Source: CAZGDB01 sp964524705
GTDB lineage: Bacteria > Pseudomonadota > Gammaproteobacteria > Berkiellales > Berkiellaceae
Length of the DNA stretch: 40,590 nucleotides
Reading direction: 5' to 3'
Assembly (NCBI GenBank): GCA_964524705.1
Contig: CAZGDB010000016.1
Location: forward strand, 1 to 40,590
Position numbers and translations under genes: made by a program. Each line of letters starts with the position of its first letter. The first letter of the stretch is position 1. Shown piece after piece: positions 7,878-17,561 of this stretch. The notes beneath the pieces were generated by a model, which saw nothing but the letters and a program-made list of their open reading frames with translations, did not search any database and was not told the origin of the DNA.

Positions 7878-9656
7878 ATGAAGACAGCACCACAAGAACG
7901 TAGTTTTGATGCACTGATTATTGGTGCCGGTGGCGCAGGTATGCGTGCAGCTTTACAATTGGCGCAAGCTGGTAAAAAAGTGGCTTTAGTCTCTAAAGTG
8001 TTTCCTACCCGTTCGCATACGGTGTCTGCACAAGGCGGTATTACCGTTGCGCTTGGTAATATGGATGAAGATCATTGGCATTGGCATATGTTCGATACGG
8101 TCAAAGGATCCGATTATTTAGGTGACCAAGAATCTATTGAATATTTATGTAAAACCGGGCCTGAAGCAGTTTATGAATTAGAACATATGGGGTTACCCTT
8201 TTCTCGTTTAGAGAATGGACGTATTTATCAACGCCCCTTTGGTGGACAATCTAAAAATTATGGCGGGCCACAAGCAGTGCGTACCGCTTGTGCCGCAGAT
8301 CGTACGGGACATGCGTTATTACATACGCTGTATCAACAAAATTTGAAACATGAAGTATTAGTATTAAGTGAATGGTATGCCATTGATTTAGTACGGAATG
8401 CAAAGAATGAAGTCATTGGTGCACTAACCGTTTGTTTAGAAAATGGTGACCTGGTATTTTTAAAAGCGAAGACTACCATTTTAGCAACCGGCGGAGCAGG
8501 GCGTATTTATCAATCTACGACCAATGCTTTAATTAACACCGGAGATGGTTTAGGTATGGTCCTCAGAGCAGGATTTCCTGTTCAAGATATGGAAATGTGG
8601 CAATTTCACCCTACCGGTATTGCAGGGGCGGGTCCTTTGATTAGTGAAGGCACGCGTGGAGAAGGTGGGTATTTACTCAATAAAAATGGTGAGCGTTTCA
8701 TGGAACGCTATGCCCCGAACGCCAAAGACTTAGCCTCCCGAGATGTGGTCGCACGTGCGATTGCAGTTGAAATTAGAGAAGGTCGTGGTTGTGGACCACA
8801 TGGGGACTATGTACATTTGAAATTGGATCATTTAGGCAAAGATATTATTATGTCCCGTTTACCGGGGATTCGTGATTTGTCTATGTCTTTTGCTAATGTC
8901 GACCCTATTAAAGACCCGATTCCGGTAGTGCCAACGTGTCACTATATGATGGGTGGCATCCCAACCAATAAATTTGGGCAAGCTTTAACTTTAGATGCCC
9001 ACGGCAAAGACCAAGTTATTCCAGGTTTATATGCCGTAGGAGAATGTGCGTGTGTATCTGTGCATGGCGCTAATCGCCTAGGGGGTAACTCCTTGTTAGA
9101 TCTCGTGGTCTTTGGGCGTGCTGCAGGTATTCATATTGCAGAAGCTTTAGATCAAGGGGAAGGCGAAGACCGATTAGCGGTTACTGCTGCAGACTCCATT
9201 GAAGCAGCAAGAGCACGTTATGATCGCTGGGAAAATAATACCCATGGTGAAAGCGTAAAGACCATCCGTCAAGAAATGCAAAACGCAATGCAGATGGACT
9301 TTGGGGTTTTCAGACATGCGGACACTATGAATGTAGGATTACGCAAACTGGAAAGCTTGAAAGAACGTTTAAATCATGCCTGCTTAACCGATAAATCTAA
9401 AGTCTTTAATACCGCAAGAGTGGAAGCTTTAGAATTGGATAATTTAATGAGCTGTGCACTGGCCACTGCTTATGCAGCGATTGCACGTACGGAAAGCAGA
9501 GGCGCTCATTCTCGGGAAGATTATCCTGAACGTGACGATCAGCAATGGTTAAAACATACCTTATATTTTGCCCATGATGATAAAGTTGCTTATCGTCCTG
9601 TGAATATGAAACCCAATACCGTTGAACCCTTTGAGCCTAAGAAAAGGACCTATTAA
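7878..9656 (+). CDS. sdhA: Succinate dehydrogenase flavoprotein subunit
   Basis: This is the catalytic subunit that oxidises succinate to fumarate and passes electrons to SdhB. At 592 aa it has normal length. It has the FAD motif GAGGAGMRAAL, the covalent FAD-linking His in RSHTVSAQGGI (about residue 45), the substrate-site motifs QFHPTG and HYMMGG, and the active-site Arg region GTRGEGGYLLN. It faces the cytosol, bound to the SdhCD anchor. It is followed 2 bp later by sdhB. Confidence 0.98.
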   Translation: MKTAPQERSFDALIIGAGGAGMRAALQLAQAGKKVALVSKVFPTRSHTVSAQGGITVALGNMDEDHWHWHMFDTVKGSDYLGDQESIEYLCKTGPEAVYELEHMGLPFSRLENGRIYQRPFGGQSKNYGGPQAVRTACAADRTGHALLHTLYQQNLKHEVLVLSEWYAIDLVRNAKNEVIGALTVCLENGDLVFLKAKTTILATGGAGRIYQSTTNALINTGDGLGMVLRAGFPVQDMEMWQFHPTGIAGAGPLISEGTRGEGGYLLNKNGERFMERYAPNAKDLASRDVVARAIAVEIREGRGCGPHGDYVHLKLDHLGKDIIMSRLPGIRDLSMSFANVDPIKDPIPVVPTCHYMMGGIPTNKFGQALTLDAHGKDQVIPGLYAVGECACVSVHGANRLGGNSLLDLVVFGRAAGIHIAEALDQGEGEDRLAVTAADSIEAARARYDRWENNTHGESVKTIRQEMQNAMQMDFGVFRHADTMNVGLRKLESLKERLNHACLTDKSKVFNTARVEALELDNLMSCALATAYAAIARTESRGAHSREDYPERDDQQWLKHTLYFAHDDKVAYRPVNMKPNTVEPFEPKKRTY

Positions 9657-9658
9657 AA

Positions 9659-10360
9659 ATGGAAATTTCTATTTACCGTTATAATCCTGAACGCGATCAA
9701 GCCGGATATATGCAACGTTATGAAATAGACCCTAAAAGTTTTCATGGGGTGATGTTGTTAGATGCTTTAATTGCTTTAAAAGGTCTGGATGAAACCCTCA
9801 CCTTTAGACGTTCTTGTAGTGAAGGGGTTTGTGGCTCAGATGCAATGAATATTAACGGTAAAAATGGCTTGGCCTGTATTACCCCATTACACAGCTTTAA
9901 TGGCAAATCGATTACCTTGCGTCCCTTGCCAGGGATGCCCGTCGTAAGAGATCTGGTTGTGGATCTGACTAATTTCTATAGACAATACGCTAAAGCGAAG
10001 CCTTATTTACAAAACTCAGGTCCTACGCCTTCACGGGAACATTTACAAACACCTGCAGAACGCGCCAAGCTTGATGGACTGTATGAATGCATCCTTTGTG
10101 GATGTTGTACCAGTAGCTGCCCTTCCTATTGGTGGAACCCAGATAAGTTTTTAGGACCAGCAGCACTACTTCAGTCAGCTCGCTTTATTTTGGATTCAAG
10201 AGATGATGAAAAGCGCAACCGCTTAGAAGAACTCAATGATGCATATAGCCTTTTTAGATGCCGTAGCGTGATGAGTTGTGCGGATGCTTGCCCTAAGTCC
10301 TTAAATCCCACACAAGCGATTGCGAATATTCGTTCAGAAATGCTCAAAGAAGACGTCTAG
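9659..10360 (+). CDS. sdhB: Succinate dehydrogenase iron-sulfur subunit
   Basis: It carries electrons from FAD to ubiquinone through three clusters. The 233-aa protein has a [2Fe-2S] site (RRSCSEGVCGSDAM plus a later Cys in GLACIT), a [4Fe-4S] site (CILCGCCTSSCPSYWWN) and a [3Fe-4S] site (CRSVMSCADACPKSLNP). The ribosome site AAAAGGACC lies in the last codons of sdhA. It is followed by a 117-bp gap before sucA, the largest gap within this operon. Confidence 0.97.
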   Translation: MEISIYRYNPERDQAGYMQRYEIDPKSFHGVMLLDALIALKGLDETLTFRRSCSEGVCGSDAMNINGKNGLACITPLHSFNGKSITLRPLPGMPVVRDLVVDLTNFYRQYAKAKPYLQNSGPTPSREHLQTPAERAKLDGLYECILCGCCTSSCPSYWWNPDKFLGPAALLQSARFILDSRDDEKRNRLEELNDAYSLFRCRSVMSCADACPKSLNPTQAIANIRSEMLKEDV

Positions 10361-10369
10361 GGCATTTGA

Positions 10370-10410
10370 CCAAAAAGGTGATATAGTACGCCTGCTATTT
10401 GCTTTTTAGG
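10370..10410 (+). promoter_or_regulatory. Possible RNA hairpin between sdhB and sucA
   Basis: CCAAAAAG (10370-10377) can pair with CTTTTTAGG (10402-10410) with one bulged A, and ATAG with CTAT further in. Only a short mixed T tract follows. It could attenuate transcription or mark an RNA-processing site between the sdh and suc halves; this is inference. Confidence 0.3.
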
Positions 10411-10477
10411 GTCTCTTTTGTTCAAAACTATTTATTTGTAATAAAGCTAACTGCTTATAAAAAGTTAAGGGTTAACA

Positions 10478-13282
10478 ATGACTGAAGCTTCTGTGCAACA
10501 ATGGAAGGAAGATTCCCCGTATGCAGGGAACAATGCGAGTTATATCGAAGCATTGTATGAACAATATTTAGCAGATCCTGCTAGTGTGCCTCAAGCTTGG
10601 CAAAAGCTCTTTGCAGAGTGGAACAATGGGGCGGCTACTGAGCCTAGTCATAAAGCAATTCAAGAAAGATTTGTTGCGCAAATGCGTGACCCTCAGCATC
10701 AACAAATGGTGCAAAGTTCTGCAGAGCATGAACACTTACAAATGGAAGTGTTAAGACTGATACAAAGTTATAGATTACACGGGCATTTAAAAGCCCAAGT
10801 AGAACCTTTAGGATTAAAACCTATTCCGGTGATTGCTGCGTTGACCTTAGAGGCACACGGCTTACAAAATCACCAAGAGGAACTGTTTGCTGCAGAGACC
10901 TTTTATCCCCAAGCCTTGAGCTTAAAAAAATTAGTCGCGGCTTTAGAAGCCTGTTATTGCAAACATATTGGGGTTGAATATATGCATATTCACGACCCAG
11001 AGCAACGACATTGGATTGAGGCACGCATAGAACAGCAGTGGAAAAATCCACCTCTATCCAAAGAATTATGTGTGCGTATTTTAGAAAAGCTTACGCAAGC
11101 AGAAGGATTAGAAAAATATATCGGTGCAAAGTTTCCAGGTGCAAAGCGTTTCTCTTTAGAAGGCGGGGATGCATTGATTCCGTTAGTGCATGCATTATTA
11201 CAAGAAGCAGGCGCGCAATCGGTTGAAGAAGTGGTTATAGGTATGGCCCACCGTGGGCGATTGAATGTTTTAGTGAATGTCTTTGGTAAAAAACCTTCTG
11301 ATTTGTTTGATGAGTTTGCAGGCAAGCACGCAGAGCAATCGGGTTCTGGGGATGTGAAGTATCACCAAGGCTTCTCTTCTGATATCCAAACGAGCAAAGG
11401 GCCTGTACATATTGCTTTAGCCTTTAATCCTTCTCATTTAGAAATTGTAACGCCAGTGGTTGCAGGTTCTATTCGTGCCCGTCAAGATGCTCGTCAAGAT
11501 GCCACTCGTAGCAAGATGCTCAGTGTTGCCATGCATGGGGATGCTGCATTTGCAGGGCAAGGCGTGGTGATGGAAATCCTGAATATGTCTCAAACCCGTG
11601 CCTATGGGATTGGGGGAACGTTACATATTGTGATTAACAATCAGGTTGGGTTTACCACCAGTTGTCCAGAGGATGCACGTTCGACGCATTATTGCACGGA
11701 TGTTGCTAAGATGATTGAAGCGCCTGTGTTCCATGTGAATGCGGATGATCCTGAAGCGGTCTTGTTTGTAACAAAGTTAGCTATTGACTATAAATTAAAA
11801 TTCCATAGAGACGTGGTGATTGATTTAGTGTGCTATCGTCGTCATGGTCATAATGAAGCTGATGAGCCTTCTGCAACTCAGCCAGTGATGTATCAAAACA
11901 TTCGTCAGCATAAGACAGCACGTGAGTTGTACGCCCAAACTTTGATTGAAAGAGGGATGATTACAGAAGCGGAAGTGGCGGCATTAGTAGACAATTACAG
12001 AACCCATTTAGATCGTGGGGATTGTGTCGTGCCTGAGTTGGTAGAGAATCAACAAGCACAAGCCAAAATTGCGGATTGGGCTGTCCATGTTGTAGATACT
12101 TGGCGCATTCCTGCACAAACGGGGATTTCTAAAGGGCGCATTGCAGAATTAGGTCAAAAAATGACCGACTTACCCCAAGGGTTTGTGTTACAACCGCGTG
12201 TGGCTAAAATTTTTGAAGATCGTAAAAAAATGGCTAAGGGCGAAATCCCAGTGGATTGGGGATTTGCAGAAGTCTTGGCGTATGCAAGCCTACTGGATGA
12301 AGGTTATCCCATTCGATTTACCGGTCAAGACGTGTGTCGTGGGACGTTCTTTCATCGCCATGCCGGGGTGAATGATCAAACCACCGGTGAGCGACATATT
12401 CCTTTACAGCATTTAGGTGACAAGGCTGCGCCTTTTGCAATTTACGATTCCTTATTGTCAGAAGAAGCGGTTTTGGCGTTTGAATATGGGTATGCTTCTA
12501 CCTATCCTAATACTTTGGTTATTTGGGAAGCGCAGTTTGGAGATTTTGCCAACGGTGCACAGGTTGTGATCGATCAATTTATTAGTTCTGGGCAACAAAA
12601 ATGGAATCGTTTATGTGGATTGACGTTGTTATTGCCACATGGCTATGAAGGGCAAGGTCCTGAACACTCTTCTGCACGTTTAGAGCGGTTTTTACAGTTG
12701 TGTGCGCAACAAAATATTCAGGTGTGTGTACCGACCACTCCTGCGCAGGTTTTTCATATGATTCGTCGTCAAATTATTCGTCCTGGACGTAAGCCGTTAG
12801 TGGTTATGTCTCCGAAGAGTTTATTGCGTCATCGTTTAGCGGTATCGGATTTGAGTTTATTGGAGCAGGGTAGTTTTGAACCGATTTTGGTGGATACTGC
12901 TGTGAAAACTAAAGCGGTGTCACGCGTGATCTTATGTTCTGGTAAAGTTTATTATGATTTAGCAGAGTATAAACTTCAAAAAGGGTTAGAGGATGTTGCG
13001 ATCGTTCGTATTGAACAATTGTATCCTTTCCCAGGACAAGAGTTGAAAGCATTATTACAACAAGAGTATGTGAACGCTAAAACAGTAGTGTGGTGTCAAG
13101 AAGAGCCGATGAACCAAGGCGCTTGGTATTCTTCAGGACATCATTTTAGATTAGCAGTGGGTTCTACACAGACCTTGCATTACGCAGGCAGAAAAGCTTC
13201 GGCTTCTCCGGCGGTGGGGTCCGTGCATGCGCATGAAGAAGAGCAACAGGCTTTGGTTGAAGCAGCCTTTACCATAAGTTAA
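10478..13282 (+). CDS. sucA: 2-oxoglutarate dehydrogenase E1 component
   Basis: This thiamine-diphosphate enzyme decarboxylates 2-oxoglutarate and transfers the succinyl group to the lipoyl arm of SucB. The 934-aa length is standard. It opens with the family N-terminus (SPYAGNNASYIEALYEQYLADP), which in E. coli binds E2. GMAHRGRLNVLVNVFGK, HGDAAFAGQGVVMEILNMS and NNQVGFTT are the thiamine-diphosphate and active-site regions. C-terminal transketolase motifs (WEAQFGDFANGAQVVIDQF, LLLPHGYEGQGPEHSSAR) are complete. AAGGG precedes the ATG. sucB follows after 11 bp. Confidence 0.98.
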   Translation: MTEASVQQWKEDSPYAGNNASYIEALYEQYLADPASVPQAWQKLFAEWNNGAATEPSHKAIQERFVAQMRDPQHQQMVQSSAEHEHLQMEVLRLIQSYRLHGHLKAQVEPLGLKPIPVIAALTLEAHGLQNHQEELFAAETFYPQALSLKKLVAALEACYCKHIGVEYMHIHDPEQRHWIEARIEQQWKNPPLSKELCVRILEKLTQAEGLEKYIGAKFPGAKRFSLEGGDALIPLVHALLQEAGAQSVEEVVIGMAHRGRLNVLVNVFGKKPSDLFDEFAGKHAEQSGSGDVKYHQGFSSDIQTSKGPVHIALAFNPSHLEIVTPVVAGSIRARQDARQDATRSKMLSVAMHGDAAFAGQGVVMEILNMSQTRAYGIGGTLHIVINNQVGFTTSCPEDARSTHYCTDVAKMIEAPVFHVNADDPEAVLFVTKLAIDYKLKFHRDVVIDLVCYRRHGHNEADEPSATQPVMYQNIRQHKTARELYAQTLIERGMITEAEVAALVDNYRTHLDRGDCVVPELVENQQAQAKIADWAVHVVDTWRIPAQTGISKGRIAELGQKMTDLPQGFVLQPRVAKIFEDRKKMAKGEIPVDWGFAEVLAYASLLDEGYPIRFTGQDVCRGTFFHRHAGVNDQTTGERHIPLQHLGDKAAPFAIYDSLLSEEAVLAFEYGYASTYPNTLVIWEAQFGDFANGAQVVIDQFISSGQQKWNRLCGLTLLLPHGYEGQGPEHSSARLERFLQLCAQQNIQVCVPTTPAQVFHMIRRQIIRPGRKPLVVMSPKSLLRHRLAVSDLSLLEQGSFEPILVDTAVKTKAVSRVILCSGKVYYDLAEYKLQKGLEDVAIVRIEQLYPFPGQELKALLQQEYVNAKTVVWCQEEPMNQGAWYSSGHHFRLAVGSTQTLHYAGRKASASPAVGSVHAHEEEQQALVEAAFTIS

Positions 13283-13293
13283 GGAACAGAAAA

Positions 13294-14436
13294 ATGGCAT
13301 TAGAAATTAAGGTCCCGGTATTACCTGAGTCTGTCAGTGATGCAACGGTTGCAACTTGGCATAAAAAAGTCGGCGATCTGGTGCGTCGAGATGAGCATTT
13401 AGTGGATATTGAAACGGATAAAGTGGTTTTAGAGGTGGTAGCACCTGCGGATGGAGTTTTAGAGGCTATTACTAAACCAACGGGCTCAACGGTATTAGCA
13501 CAAGAAGTTATTGGGATGGTACAAGCAGGGGCTGTTGCTGCTGCGCCTGCACCAAGTGTGGCGCCACAACCTACGGTTGCAGCACCTGTTGCTGCGCCAA
13601 CCCCGATTGCGGCTGTGCCGGTGAGTGTGGGTGGGCCTGCTGCAAGACGTGCGGCAGCGCAAGGTCAATCAGTGCCGGTAGCCGCACCTAAGAGTGCTGT
13701 TGCCACGGTTGTGCAACAATCTGCACCTATGACGGTAGGCAAAGAAGAGCGTGTGCCGATGACGCGTTTGCGTTCACGTATTGCAGAGCGTTTAGTACAA
13801 GCACAGCATACAGCTGCAATTTTGACGACCTTTAATGAAATCAATATGAAACCCATTATGGATTTACGTCAAAAGTATAAAGATGGTTTTGAAAAGACGC
13901 ATGGCGTACGTTTAGGCTTTATGTCTTTCTTTACTAAAGCGGCTTCAGAAGCTTTAAAGCGTTTTCCGATTGTGAATGCAGCAATTGATGGGAATGATAT
14001 TGTTTATCATGGCTATTGTGATATTGGGATTGCGGTTTCTTCTCCTCGAGGGTTAGTGGTGCCTATTTTAAGACAAGTAGAAGGTATGCATTTAGCCACG
14101 ATTGAAAAGAAGATTGCGGAATATGGTGAAAAGGCTAGAGATGGTCAGTTAACCTTAGAAGAGATGATGGGGGGTACATTTACCATTTCTAATGGTGGTG
14201 TCTTTGGTTCATTGCTTTCTACGCCGATTATCAATCCTCCCCAAAGTGCGATTTTAGGGATGCATAAAATTGAAGAGCGTCCTGTGGTAGAAAATGGTCA
14301 AATCGTCATTCGTCCGATGATGTATGTGGCTTTATCCTATGACCATCGTTTAATTGATGGTGCGGATTCCGTGCGCTTTTTGGTGACGATTAAAGAGTTA
14401 TTAGAAGATCCAACACGCTTTTTATTAGAGATTTAG
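13294..14436 (+). CDS. sucB: 2-oxoglutarate dehydrogenase E2 component, binding domain degenerate
   Basis: This dihydrolipoyl succinyltransferase forms the core of the 2-oxoglutarate dehydrogenase complex. An N-terminal lipoyl domain carries the lipoyl Lys in DIETDKVVLEV. An Ala/Pro/Val-rich linker follows, then a complete catalytic domain with YDHRLIDGADS. The peripheral subunit-binding domain is odd: only the start of its first helix (GGPAARRAAAQ) is recognisable. The usual GTGxxGRIxxxDV part is absent, replaced by a low-complexity Ala/Val/Gln stretch, giving 380 aa against about 400-410. E3 docking may therefore differ. No lpd gene is in the window. Confidence 0.95.
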   Translation: MALEIKVPVLPESVSDATVATWHKKVGDLVRRDEHLVDIETDKVVLEVVAPADGVLEAITKPTGSTVLAQEVIGMVQAGAVAAAPAPSVAPQPTVAAPVAAPTPIAAVPVSVGGPAARRAAAQGQSVPVAAPKSAVATVVQQSAPMTVGKEERVPMTRLRSRIAERLVQAQHTAAILTTFNEINMKPIMDLRQKYKDGFEKTHGVRLGFMSFFTKAASEALKRFPIVNAAIDGNDIVYHGYCDIGIAVSSPRGLVVPILRQVEGMHLATIEKKIAEYGEKARDGQLTLEEMMGGTFTISNGGVFGSLLSTPIINPPQSAILGMHKIEERPVVENGQIVIRPMMYVALSYDHRLIDGADSVRFLVTIKELLEDPTRFLLEI

Positions 14437-14457
14437 TTTTTTAGGAGAAGATGAATT

Positions 14458-15627
14458 ATGAATTTGCATGAGTATCAAGCCAAAGATTTATTTAGGGCAG
14501 CTGGGATTTCAGTGCCTAATGGGATCATGGCAACAAGCGTAGAAGAAGCTATCCAAGCTGCTAAAACTTTAGGCGGTTCTGGTTGGGTGGTGAAGGCGCA
14601 GATCCACGCAGGTGGCCGTGGTAAAGCAGGTGGTGTAAAATTGGTGCGCAGTTTAGAAGAAGTAGAAACTGCTACCCGTGCAATGTTACATAAGAATTTA
14701 GTAACTTATCAAACCGATAGCAATGGTCAACCCGTGAATCATGTGTTGATTGAAACCTTAGGGGATATTGCTAAAGAATTATACCTTGGGGCAGTCATTG
14801 ATCGTGCTTCTCAGCGTATTGTGATTATGGCATCCACGGAAGGTGGGGTAGAAATCGAACAGGTGGCAGAACATACCCCTGAAAAGATTGTGAAAGTAGC
14901 TATAGATCCTATGTTGGGTGTATTGCCCTACCAAGCACGTTATTTAGGATTTCAAATTGGGTTGAATGAAACTCAAGTCAAAGAATTTACCAAAATCGTG
15001 ATGGCATTAGGTAAAATGTTTGAAGACTTAGATTTAGCGTTAATTGAAATTAATCCTTTGATTATTACTAAAGCCGGCAACCTAGTGTGCTTAGATGGTA
15101 AGCTCAATGGCGATGAAAATGCATTATATCGTCAGCCAGGCTTACGTGCCTTGAGAGATTTAGCACAGGAAGATCCTAGAGAAATTCGTGCTAAAGAATG
15201 GGAGCTTAACTACATTCCGTTAGAAGGCAATATTGGTTGCATGGTCAATGGTGCTGGATTAGCGATGGCTACGATGGATTTGATTAAGTTGCAAGGTGGA
15301 GATCCTGCTAACTTTTTAGACGTTGGTGGTGGTGCAACCAAAGAACGCGTAACAGAAGCGTTCAAGATTATTTTGTCTGATGACAATGTCAAAGCGATCT
15401 TAGTAAATATCTTTGGTGGAATCGTACGTTGCGATTTAATTGCTGAAGGGATTATTGGTGCTGTGGGTGAAGCTGGGATTAGAGTGCCAGTCGTGGTGCG
15501 TTTGCAGGGTAATAGAGCTGCAGAAGCGGTCACCATGTTGAACAACAGTGGCTTGAACATTATTGCAGAACCAGATTTAACACGTGCTGCTCAAAAAGTT
15601 GTAGAAGCAGTAACGGTAGGAGCATAA
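14458..15627 (+). CDS. sucC: Succinyl-CoA synthetase beta subunit
   Basis: It couples succinyl-CoA cleavage to ATP or GTP formation together with SucD. The 389-aa protein has the ATP-grasp N-terminal part (MNLHEYQAKDLF, VKAQIHAGGRGKAGGVKLV) and the C-terminal ligase domain (NIFGGIVRCDLIAEGII, VVRLQGNRAAEA). The start has an AGGAGAAG ribosome site and lies 21 bp after sucB. sucD follows with one base between stop and start. Nucleotide specificity cannot be decided by eye. Confidence 0.98.
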   Translation: MNLHEYQAKDLFRAAGISVPNGIMATSVEEAIQAAKTLGGSGWVVKAQIHAGGRGKAGGVKLVRSLEEVETATRAMLHKNLVTYQTDSNGQPVNHVLIETLGDIAKELYLGAVIDRASQRIVIMASTEGGVEIEQVAEHTPEKIVKVAIDPMLGVLPYQARYLGFQIGLNETQVKEFTKIVMALGKMFEDLDLALIEINPLIITKAGNLVCLDGKLNGDENALYRQPGLRALRDLAQEDPREIRAKEWELNYIPLEGNIGCMVNGAGLAMATMDLIKLQGGDPANFLDVGGGATKERVTEAFKIILSDDNVKAILVNIFGGIVRCDLIAEGIIGAVGEAGIRVPVVVRLQGNRAAEAVTMLNNSGLNIIAEPDLTRAAQKVVEAVTVGA

Positions 15628-15628
15628 C

Positions 15629-16498
15629 ATGAGTATTTTAATTGATAAGAACACCAAAGTAATTTGCCAAGGTTTTACTGGTAAACAAGGAACTTTCCAC
15701 TCTGAACAAGCGTTGGAATATGGTACGAAAATGGTCGGTGGTGTAACCCCTGGTAAAGGTGGTCAAACGCATTTAGGCTTACCAGTTTTTAATACTGTAC
15801 AAGAAGCCGTAGAAAAAACCGGTGCCAATGCCAGTGTTATTTATGTGCCTGCAGCCTTTTGTCAGGATTCCATTGTGGAAGCAGCAGATGCAGGTATTGA
15901 ATTGATTATCTGTATTACCGAAGGGATCCCAGTACTAGACATGTTGGCTGTCAAAGCTTATTTAGCGAATAAAGGCTCCCGTTTAATTGGTCCTAACTGT
16001 CCAGGAGTGATTACCCCTGGTCAATGTAAGATTGGGATTATGCCAGGTTCTATCCATCAACCAGGTCGTGTAGGTATTGTGTCACGTTCAGGGACCTTAA
16101 CCTATGAGTGTGTGAAGCAAACTACGGATTTAGGTTTAGGGCAAAGTACGTGTGTGGGGATTGGGGGAGATCCTATTGCCGGCACGAGTTTCATTGACGT
16201 TTTAGGTCTATTCCAAAAAGATCCACAAACCGAAGCAATCATTATGGTCGGTGAAATTGGCGGTACCGCAGAAGAAGAAGCGGCTGCTTTTATTAAAGAA
16301 CATGTGACTAAACCTGTGGTATCCTATATTGCTGGTGTGACTGCGCCTAGTGGTAAGCGTATGGGCCATGCTGGTGCGATTATTGCCGGTGGTAAGGGTA
16401 CAGCAGAAGAAAAGTTTAAGGCGCTGCGTGCAGCAGGCGTGACAACGGTTTCTTCTCCTGCTGAAATTGGTAAAGCAGTCCAAAAAATATTGGGTTAA
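15629..16498 (+). CDS. sucD: Succinyl-CoA synthetase alpha subunit
   Basis: This is the CoA-binding, phospho-histidine subunit. The 289-aa protein has the N-terminal CoA-binding region (VICQGFTGKQGTFHSEQAL), the PNCPGVITPG loop, and the phosphorylated His in GKRMGHAGAI at about residue 246. TAGGAG at the end of sucC serves as its ribosome site. It is the last gene of the TCA operon and is followed by a clear terminator. Confidence 0.98.
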   Translation: MSILIDKNTKVICQGFTGKQGTFHSEQALEYGTKMVGGVTPGKGGQTHLGLPVFNTVQEAVEKTGANASVIYVPAAFCQDSIVEAADAGIELIICITEGIPVLDMLAVKAYLANKGSRLIGPNCPGVITPGQCKIGIMPGSIHQPGRVGIVSRSGTLTYECVKQTTDLGLGQSTCVGIGGDPIAGTSFIDVLGLFQKDPQTEAIIMVGEIGGTAEEEAAAFIKEHVTKPVVSYIAGVTAPSGKRMGHAGAIIAGGKGTAEEKFKALRAAGVTTVSSPAEIGKAVQKILG

Positions 16499-16519
16499 TG
16501 GCCAGTTATTAGTCTTTTA

Positions 16520-16558
16520 AAAAGCGCTCTTAGGCTGCAAGGTTTAAGGGCGTTTTTG
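16520..16558 (+). terminator. Rho-independent terminator of the suc operon
   Basis: CGCTCTTA (16525-16532) pairs with TAAGGGCG (16545-16552); the stem extends through a G-T pair and A-T pairs into a T run at 16553-16557. It lies 21 bp after the sucD stop and separates the operon from the accessory island. Confidence 0.8.
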
Positions 16559-16591
16559 TTTATAATAATAATATTAAAAAAGAAGTAAATT

Positions 16592-17083
16592 ATGATTGAT
16601 AAAGAAGTATATTTTGCATATAAAGCGATAATACATAGTCCGGATACGTTTTGGCGTATACAACATCAGGTTGTTGTCCGGGGTCCTGATGTGCCTAGTT
16701 TTCCTTTGCGGTGATGGCTAACGGAATTTTCTACTAATATTCAGGCTTTAAATAAAATGATGTGTTCACTCAAAGGTGACGCCTTTTTAGGTGCGTTAGA
16801 GTATTTTTCAGGATTTATAGCAAGTATTAAGAAAGAGCTAGCAGAGTGGACAGATGTGATATTTATGGAGCGTGCATTTGCTGAAGATGCTTCGCAGTTA
16901 AATGTTTGTAAGGCAGGGGACCTTGAAGAATTTGTGGGACAATTGGGTTCATCAGCGGTGATGTTACAGTTTAGTTTGCAGGCTCAACATGATTTAAGAG
17001 TCCAAGAAAATGGAACCGTCACTGTGTCTTCACAAAAAAAGTATTGTCATAAATTCAATTCTCAAGGAGAGCAGCATGTTTAG
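16592..17083 (+). pseudogene. Unknown protein, copy A, split by an in-frame TGA
   Basis: I do not recognise the family. An ATG at 16592, preceded by AAGAAG, opens a 40-codon frame ending at TGA 16712-16714 (CGG TGA TGG). The same frame then continues to TAG at 17083 with no frameshift. The two parts together align end to end with copy B downstream: HQVVVRGP in both, then ASIKKELAEWTDVIFMERAF against ASIKAQLSQLGADIVCVDRSF, with nearly equal spacing between these blocks. It is mostly predicted helix, with no signal peptide. It is either a pseudogene by a single nonsense change or a UGA-readthrough gene. Its end contains the ribosome site of copy B and overlaps it by 8 bp. Confidence 0.7.
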
Positions 17084-17540
17084 AGAATTCTATATGCAGT
17101 ATCGTTCTACATTAGATTTAACAGCTTCGCTCCGTATCCATCATCAAGTGGTTGTGCGTGGTCCTGCGCAAAAGGCAAATGAAGAATTGTGGTCAAAACT
17201 TCTGGATTTGGAAAAATCCAGTTATCTATTTTCAATATTTGATTCCATTGCAAACTGTGCTGTAAGCATCAGCGCTGCACTAAAATTGCTTGCAAGCATT
17301 AAAGCTCAGCTCTCACAGTTGGGCGCTGATATTGTCTGCGTTGATCGTTCTTTTGTTGAAGAACCAAGCGTAGATAATAGTTTTAATCATGTTCGTGTAG
17401 ATGTGGATGGATTGTTACAGGCACTCGTGGTCGTAGAACCTGCTTCACTGATACGTTTTAGCACAGAGGTTACATTGCTAGAGCAGGATCTGGATGATTG
17501 TGAACAAAAAAATCGCGAATTTTTTAGTCGAAAAGCTTAG
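17076..17540 (+). CDS. Unknown protein, copy B (intact paralogue)
   Basis: This 154-aa protein of unknown family starts MFREFYMQYRSTLDLTASLR. The ATG at 17076 is chosen because AAGGAGA lies at ideal spacing; a frame opening at 17010 is read-through of copy A sequence. It shares HQVVVRGP and an ASIK...FVEE block with copy A, so the two arose by tandem duplication. It is mainly helical, with a charged C-terminus (DLDDCEQKNREFFSRKA) and no membrane segment or catalytic motif. Overlap with copy A suggests coupled translation. Function unknown. Confidence 0.7.
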   Translation: MFREFYMQYRSTLDLTASLRIHHQVVVRGPAQKANEELWSKLLDLEKSSYLFSIFDSIANCAVSISAALKLLASIKAQLSQLGADIVCVDRSFVEEPSVDNSFNHVRVDVDGLLQALVVVEPASLIRFSTEVTLLEQDLDDCEQKNREFFSRKA

Positions 17541-17561
17541 ATCTTGTAGCTACATCTTATT

